A DNA stretch of 37,387 bases from Zymomonas mobilis subsp. pomaceae ATCC 29192 (GTDB lineage: Bacteria; Pseudomonadota; Alphaproteobacteria; Sphingomonadales; Sphingomonadaceae). How positions within the stretch are numbered: the stretch's first letter is position 1; every line of letters begins with the position of its first letter. The notes under the pieces were generated by a model, which was not told where the DNA came from, searched no databases, and saw nothing but the letters and a program-made list of their open reading frames with translations. Position numbers and translations under genes: made by a program. Shown here piece after piece: positions 33,399 through 37,387 of this stretch. The stretch lies in assembly GCF_000218875.1 (NCBI RefSeq), contig NC_015715.1, forward strand, positions 1 to 37,387, given 5' to 3'.

Positions 33399-34000
33399 TG
33401 CGAAAAAGCCTTTATTTTAATTATCTCGATCGCCATCATGTGAATGGTATGAAGGTAACGCATCTGCCTCGCTTATCAATATGAGGCACAACTGACAGAT
33501 TTTTTATGTCTAAAATTTACCTAATAATGTCTAACCGATGGTTAGCAATATTATTTCAAGAATGTTTTTTCAGACCCTTTGCGTTCAATGCCAGCCGAAA
33601 CCCGCGATAAATTTGCCCCCCGATTTTTACGCATCGGAATATGACGCAAGACAGGTCATAAATGCCTGTATTTAGGCCTATAAAGCGGACAATCTAACAA
33701 AATATTCTGCCCCACCCAACGCATTTCAACGCAGAACTCCACATTTAAGTCAATTCGAGATTTTTGGCAACATTAGACAAATTTTACCGCTATTTCTTGA
33801 CCAAGGACACTCTGATTTAATCAGCGATTTTGATGTCATCTCTCCAGTCAGTCTGGCTTGATAGCATAATACAAACTTTCAGAGTTAGAACATTGGGGTG
33901 CTTTGTTAGTTCGTTGTCGCGGGATTATATTCAGCTTTCAAAGGTTTGTCGTTGAGCTAATTGGCTTAGCGGATAGCAGAAAGTTAATTAGATAAAATTT
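33399..34000. other. 600-bp gene-free region between site copies 6 and 7
   Basis: No gene recognised on either strand. A small inverted repeat CTAACC-GAT-GGTTAG lies at 33531-33545, and a short hairpin TGCCTC/GAGGCA near 33467-33490. This could be an origin or centromere region, or debris left where darT was lost. I find no repeated iterons. Confidence 0.5.
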
Positions 34001-34037
34001 ACGTAAACACGTAAATAGCTACATACGTATTTACGTA
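34001..34037. repeat. Palindromic site copy 7
   Basis: Core CGTAAATAGCTACATACG at 34010-34027, the most diverged copy, with ACGTAAA on the left (34001) and TTTACGTAA on the right. It lies about 50 bp beyond the 3' end of the SWIM gene. Confidence 0.75.
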
Positions 34038-34087
34038 ATATTTTTAGAGCTAAGCTAGAACTAAAAATGGCCTACTTCCTAAAAGAT

Positions 34088-34789
34088 TCAACTTTTGATA
34101 GCTAAATCAGCTCCTAGCTCGCGGGCAATCTCGATGAATAAAACTATTGGCACATAAGGATTCTTCCACGTCCCTATAGAACGGGAATCCTTGCCCTTTA
34201 CGCTCCAAGGGCGACTACGTGACTGCAATTCGTGCCATGCCAATTCAGAAAGATTATTCTTAGAAGGCTCTATATCAAAAGGCGTGTAGTCTAACGTAAG
34301 TCTTGGCTTTCTTTTGGGATTCCCGTTTTTAAAACGCTCCATAAGTGCAAAACGCTTTACCTTTTTACGGGTACCATCATCCTTTTTTATCCATTCGTCC
34401 TGAAAGTTCGTAGCCCAGCCAAGATTTTCAAATTCCTCTTTGTGTTCAGAAACGACATCTTCGATGGTTTCTAAATCTTTACGGCTAAATTATGAGGACG
34501 AATAGGCCGGTGTTTGAGCTGGCAAGGCCGAAACTTCTAGTGTGGTGCTACCTTCGCTTCTTGCGCGGAGTTCGTAAACTTCGTCAGCGTTATCACTGAC
34601 AAGATTGGTTATATCGCCTTGTAGCAGAGCAAAGATATGCTTGCAGGGCTTACCGCCCCTACGTTTGCAAGAGGGGCAAGAACAAAAGATCTTAAAAGAC
34701 GAACCTTCGCCTTCTGCAATTATACGATAAGGCGACTTAGCCGAACCTTGAATGTAAAATATTAAAGCGTCTTCCATTAAGTGTTCCAA
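34088..34789 (-). pseudogene. SWIM-zinc-finger gene split by a single in-frame stop
   Basis: One reading frame of 234 codons from 34789 to 34088 contains a single TAA at 34490-34492. The N-terminal piece (99 residues) holds a SWIM-type zinc finger, FCSCPSCKRRGGKPCKHIFA (CxCx...CxH). After the stop the frame continues without loss of coding character: RKDLETIEDVVSEHKEEFEN, LGWATNFQDEWIKKDDGTRK, then MERFKNGNPKRKPRL and, at the end, VPIVLFIEIARELGADLAI. Either the stop kills the gene, or the N-terminal zinc-finger piece and an internally started C-terminal piece (ATG 34342) are made separately. SWIM domains bind DNA or proteins; the specific role is unknown. Confidence 0.72.
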
Positions 34790-34881
34790 AAAATTTTAAA
34801 GTAAAAACATTTTAATTTTTTACAAAATAAGATAAAATTTTTAAAAATAAAAATGAATCATATTAATAACAGGGGATATTT
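34790..34881. other. AT-rich gap upstream of the dCTP-deaminase defence gene
   Basis: Ninety-two bp, almost entirely A and T, between divergently transcribed genes. It ends with the ribosome site AGGGGA before the ATG at 34882. In known AvcID systems an inhibitory small RNA overlaps this position; the sequence is too AT-rich for me to see a defined RNA fold. Confidence 0.45.
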
Positions 34882-36387
34882 ATGTCTAATAACAAAGACG
34901 AAGGAAATGAATTATTTATTGGTATTGTTCATAAAATTGGATATGAAAATACAAAAATCGTTGAAAAGATTCAAAGCGAATTAAAAAATTATGGATACGA
35001 AACTACAGATATTCATATCACTCATTTTTTAAAAAAAATTCAAAAATTGAATCTAAAAGAATTTCCTCTCGAGACAAGAATAAAATCTTATATAGAAGCA
35101 TGTAATAATCTTAGAAAAGTTACTGATCATAATATAATGGCAAAACTTGCTATACATAAAATAAATCAAGATAGGGAAAATAATAAATTTATTAAAAAAG
35201 CTTATATTATAAATCAAATAAAAAGACCCGAAGAAACTGATTTTTTAAGAAAAATTTATGGAGAAAACTATATACAAATTGCTTTTTACGAGGCGGAAGA
35301 ACAAAGATTTGATAAATTAACAAAAACTATATCAAATTCTCATCCAGAAGACCCAAAAAGCTCAAAATGGAAAATCGAGGCAAGAGAATTAATAGCAATA
35401 GATGAATCTGAAGAAGGAGAGGAAAACGGACAAAGAGTTCGCGAAGCATTTCCCTTATCAGATGTAGTTCTTGATGCAACAGATGATAAAATATTATTTA
35501 GAGATTTAAATAGATTTTTGAGAATAATATTTGGGGATTTTTCAGTAACGCCTACAGAAGAAGAATACGGTATGGAAATGGCATTAACAGCCTCCAGAAG
35601 ATCTTCTGATTTATCTAGACAAGTCGGAGCTGCCATTTTCAATTCACATATGGAGATACAGGCTCTGGGATGTAATGAAGTCCCCAAAGCGGGAGGAGGA
35701 ACCTATTGGGAAAAAAATCAAGGAATAGATGGGAGAGATTTTGCCCTAGGTTTTGATTCGAATGAAAAACGTAAACGTGCAGTAGTTATGGATTTATTTA
35801 ATAAACTCAAAGGTGAAGGTTTTTTAAGCAAAGATTTTGAGGAAGCAGATCCCGATTGGCTTGAAGACAAAATTTTTAATACAAAGACAATTAAAGAATC
35901 GCAAATAATGGATTCGTTAGAATATGGAAGATCTGTACATGCAGAAATGAATGCTATTACCGATGCGGCGAGAGGAGGCCATGCAATTAGGAATGGTATT
36001 ATGTACACGAATACGTTCCCATGTCATAATTGTGCAAAGCACATCATAGCTTCAGGAATAGAAGAAGTTATTTATATTAAGCCTTATCCTAAAAGCTATG
36101 CAAAAGAATTATTTTATGATTCTATTCAAATAGATCCAGATCATATTTGCCAAGATAATAAAAAAGTCGTTTTTAGACAATTTATAGGTATCGTTGGAGA
36201 AATATATACAAAATTATTCACAAAAATTCGGTGGAAAGATAAGGAGGGATATGCTCAAATTTTTGAAAAATCAGAACCAAAACTTGTCCTTGGAAAAAGT
36301 TATCTTTCTTATAAAGAAGAAGAAGAAAAAATAATAAAAGAAACTGAAGATAATTTAAAACGACTTGGGCTTTTAAAAAATTCATAA
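34882..36387 (+). CDS. Anti-phage dCTP deaminase (AvcD-like)
   Basis: A 501-residue two-domain protein. The N-terminal part (from LFIGIVHKIGYENTKIVEKI, residues 11-30) looks like the divergent P-loop/kinase-like domain of AvcD and related defence deaminases. The C-terminal part is a zinc deaminase: HAE at 353-355 (GRSVHAEMNAITDAARGG) and Cys381/Cys384 in FPCHNCAKHII. SRRSSDLSRQVGAAIF around residue 240 is also typical of dCMP/dCTP deaminases. Such proteins drain the dCTP pool during phage infection. Composition is far more AT-rich than the neighbours, indicating separate acquisition. Strong ribosome site AGGGGA. Intact. Confidence 0.87.
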   Translation: MSNNKDEGNELFIGIVHKIGYENTKIVEKIQSELKNYGYETTDIHITHFLKKIQKLNLKEFPLETRIKSYIEACNNLRKVTDHNIMAKLAIHKINQDRENNKFIKKAYIINQIKRPEETDFLRKIYGENYIQIAFYEAEEQRFDKLTKTISNSHPEDPKSSKWKIEARELIAIDESEEGEENGQRVREAFPLSDVVLDATDDKILFRDLNRFLRIIFGDFSVTPTEEEYGMEMALTASRRSSDLSRQVGAAIFNSHMEIQALGCNEVPKAGGGTYWEKNQGIDGRDFALGFDSNEKRKRAVVMDLFNKLKGEGFLSKDFEEADPDWLEDKIFNTKTIKESQIMDSLEYGRSVHAEMNAITDAARGGHAIRNGIMYTNTFPCHNCAKHIIASGIEEVIYIKPYPKSYAKELFYDSIQIDPDHICQDNKKVVFRQFIGIVGEIYTKLFTKIRWKDKEGYAQIFEKSEPKLVLGKSYLSYKEEEEKIIKETEDNLKRLGLLKNS

Positions 36388-36464
36388 ATACTTTTTATAT
36401 TTACAAAAAATTTCTTTAAATTTTAATCTCCTTAAAATAATAATATAATAGAAAATATCGTGAA

Positions 36465-36510
36465 ATATCGGGATAATTAACTACCTAATATAGAAATATT
36501 ATCCCGATAT
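36465..36510 (+). terminator. Long inverted repeat after the deaminase gene
   Basis: Perfect 13-bp arms ATATCGGGATAAT (36465-36477) and ATTATCCCGATAT (36498-36510) with a 20-base loop. No clean T-run follows, so it may be a terminator, an RNA-stabilising hairpin or a protein-binding site. Confidence 0.5.
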
Positions 36511-36544
36511 CTACTTTGATATTTCTTAATCAGAAATCATTCTA

Positions 36545-37385
36545 GGGCCTGTTAGATCTTAAATTTTTTTACATAAAAGGGATGGAAGACGGAATCGTTA
36601 CCGGTATTTTTACGGATGAGACATGGTCGATCTGGGAACCTCTAATTGAGGCAGTTCGCCCGAAGGGTAAGACACCACCCCATGATCTGCGTCGCACGAT
36701 ATCGGCGATATTCTGGCGACATGAGAATGGTGCGAAATGGCGGAGCATTCCCGCTGAATTGGGTCCGTGGTGGCGGGCAGCGCAGCTTTTCATCCGCTGG
36801 GCGAAACTTGGCGTATGGGACCGCCTGTTGAAACGGGTTCAGGAACAACAGGGAGTGGCACTCGGAATGACTTTTCTGGATGGTACGAACATCAGGGCTC
36901 ACCATAAGGCGGCAGGAGCCCAAAAAAAGGGGATTCTTTCGAAGAGCGAGACCATCGTGAAGCACTTGGCCGCTCTCGCGGGGGCTATGGCACGAAAGTC
37001 TGTGTAATTGCTGATGGACACGGAAAAGGAATTGATTTCGCTCTTGCGTCTGGACAGGCTCATGAACTGCCAATGGCGCCAGTCATGCTTGAACATCTCC
37101 CCTCTGTTCCCATGTGGGTCGTAGCTGACAAAGGCTATGCTTCGGATGCTTTCCGTGAACGGATCTGGGACATCGGGGCTCGACCAGCCATTCCTGCAAA
37201 ACGACGTGATGCGTCGGTCGCCTGCCCTAAATGGGCTTATCGTTGCCGGCATCTTGTTGAAAACCTCTGGGCTCGCCTCAAAGAGTGGCGCGCTGTCGCT
37301 ACCAGATATGAAAAAACAGCAACCTGCTTCCTCGCGGTTATCCACATCGCTGCCGCTGCAGACTGGATCAAGATCTAACAGAACC
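36545..37385 (+). mobile_element. IS5-family insertion sequence, complete
   Basis: About 841 bp with terminal inverted repeats GGGCCTGTTAGATCTT (36545-36560) and AAGATCTAACAGAACC (37370-37385), matching at 14 of 16 positions. TA is present on both sides (36543-36544 and 37386-37387), the 2-bp target duplication usual for the IS427-type subgroup. It carries two overlapping transposase frames joined by a programmed frameshift. The right edge is the end of the window. Confidence 0.9.
36582..37378 (+). CDS. IS5-family transposase made by -1 frameshifting (OrfAB)
   Basis: OrfA (36582-37007, 141 residues) holds the N-terminal DDE part: LRRTISAIFWRHENGAKWRS and the first aspartate in TFLDGTNIRAHHKA. 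A run of seven A followed by GGGG at 36922-36932 (A AAA AAG) is a textbook slippery site. Shifting -1 there gives KGDSFEERDHREALGRSRGG and continues YGTKVCVIADGHGKGIDF, with the second aspartate in VVADKGYAS and the Glu region RHLVENLWARLKEWR. The frame ends at 37378 (AADWIKI). The catalytic residues are therefore only united in the fusion. Confidence 0.88.
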
Positions 37386-37387
37386 TA

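Noticed and set aside
33399-34000. Possible second darT or a third parA copy between site copies 6 and 7
   Set aside because: The spacing (about 640 bp) is similar to the parA cassette, but no frame or motif of either gene is visible.

Overview
The window looks like a plasmid (or a large part of one) from a low-GC alphaproteobacterium. The partition genes, a Rep-like winged/HTH protein, a GapR-family protein, several toxin-antitoxin pairs and the absence of any housekeeping gene point to a plasmid. The GapR relative and the families present point to Alphaproteobacteria. Zymomonas mobilis is my best guess and an acetic acid bacterium the alternative; this is inference and was not checked against a database. 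No relaxase, oriT or conjugation gene is visible.

Layout. 1-652: broken phospholipase C-like gene. 706-1738: partition cassette (RHH protein and ParA, minus strand) with three copies of a palindromic site. 1755-2337: DinJ/YafQ toxin-antitoxin pair. 2402-9686: complete type I Zorya anti-phage operon (zorABCD, minus strand). 10004-11509: decayed GIY-YIG nuclease gene. 11752-12839: CRISPR array (17 repeats, 16 spacers), then a leader and a complete type I-C cas operon (cas3-cas5-cas8c-cas7-cas4-cas1-cas2, minus strand, 13050-20739). 21680-24934: broken TonB-dependent receptor and an AraC-type regulator. 25269-26768: HigBA-like and HicAB toxin-antitoxin pairs. 26970-29609: Rep-like protein, GapR-like protein and two small unknowns. 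29857-31655: four tandem paralogous HTH genes on the plus strand. 31824-34037: a decayed second copy of parA and an orphan DarG-type macrodomain gene, embedded among four more copies of the palindromic site. 34088-34789: SWIM-zinc-finger gene split by one stop. 34882-36387: dCTP-deaminase-type anti-phage protein. 36545-37385: IS5-family element.

How it works together. The plasmid is a dense defence island: Zorya, type I-C CRISPR-Cas and a dCTP-deaminase defence gene are combined with addiction modules (DinJ/YafQ, HigBA, HicAB, orphan DarG) and a Walker-type partition system. Seven copies of a near-perfect 18-bp palindrome (core CGTATTTAGCTATATACG, usually followed after five bases by ACGTAT) link the partition genes, the parA remnant, the DarG promoter and the end of the SWIM gene. 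I read them as centromere/operator sites for the RHH protein, or a distributed regulatory module copied around the plasmid. The four tandem HTH paralogues share an N-terminal DNA-binding part and a C-terminal module of unknown role; they are the least explained coding region.

Decay is widespread: the phospholipase, GIY-YIG, TonB receptor, SWIM and second parA genes are all interrupted. The core defence operons are intact. The last base of the window is the outer edge of the IS, and joining it to base 1 would restore both a CTAG-type IS target and a plausible end for the phospholipase gene, which suggests the window may be a circular plasmid cut at the IS edge.
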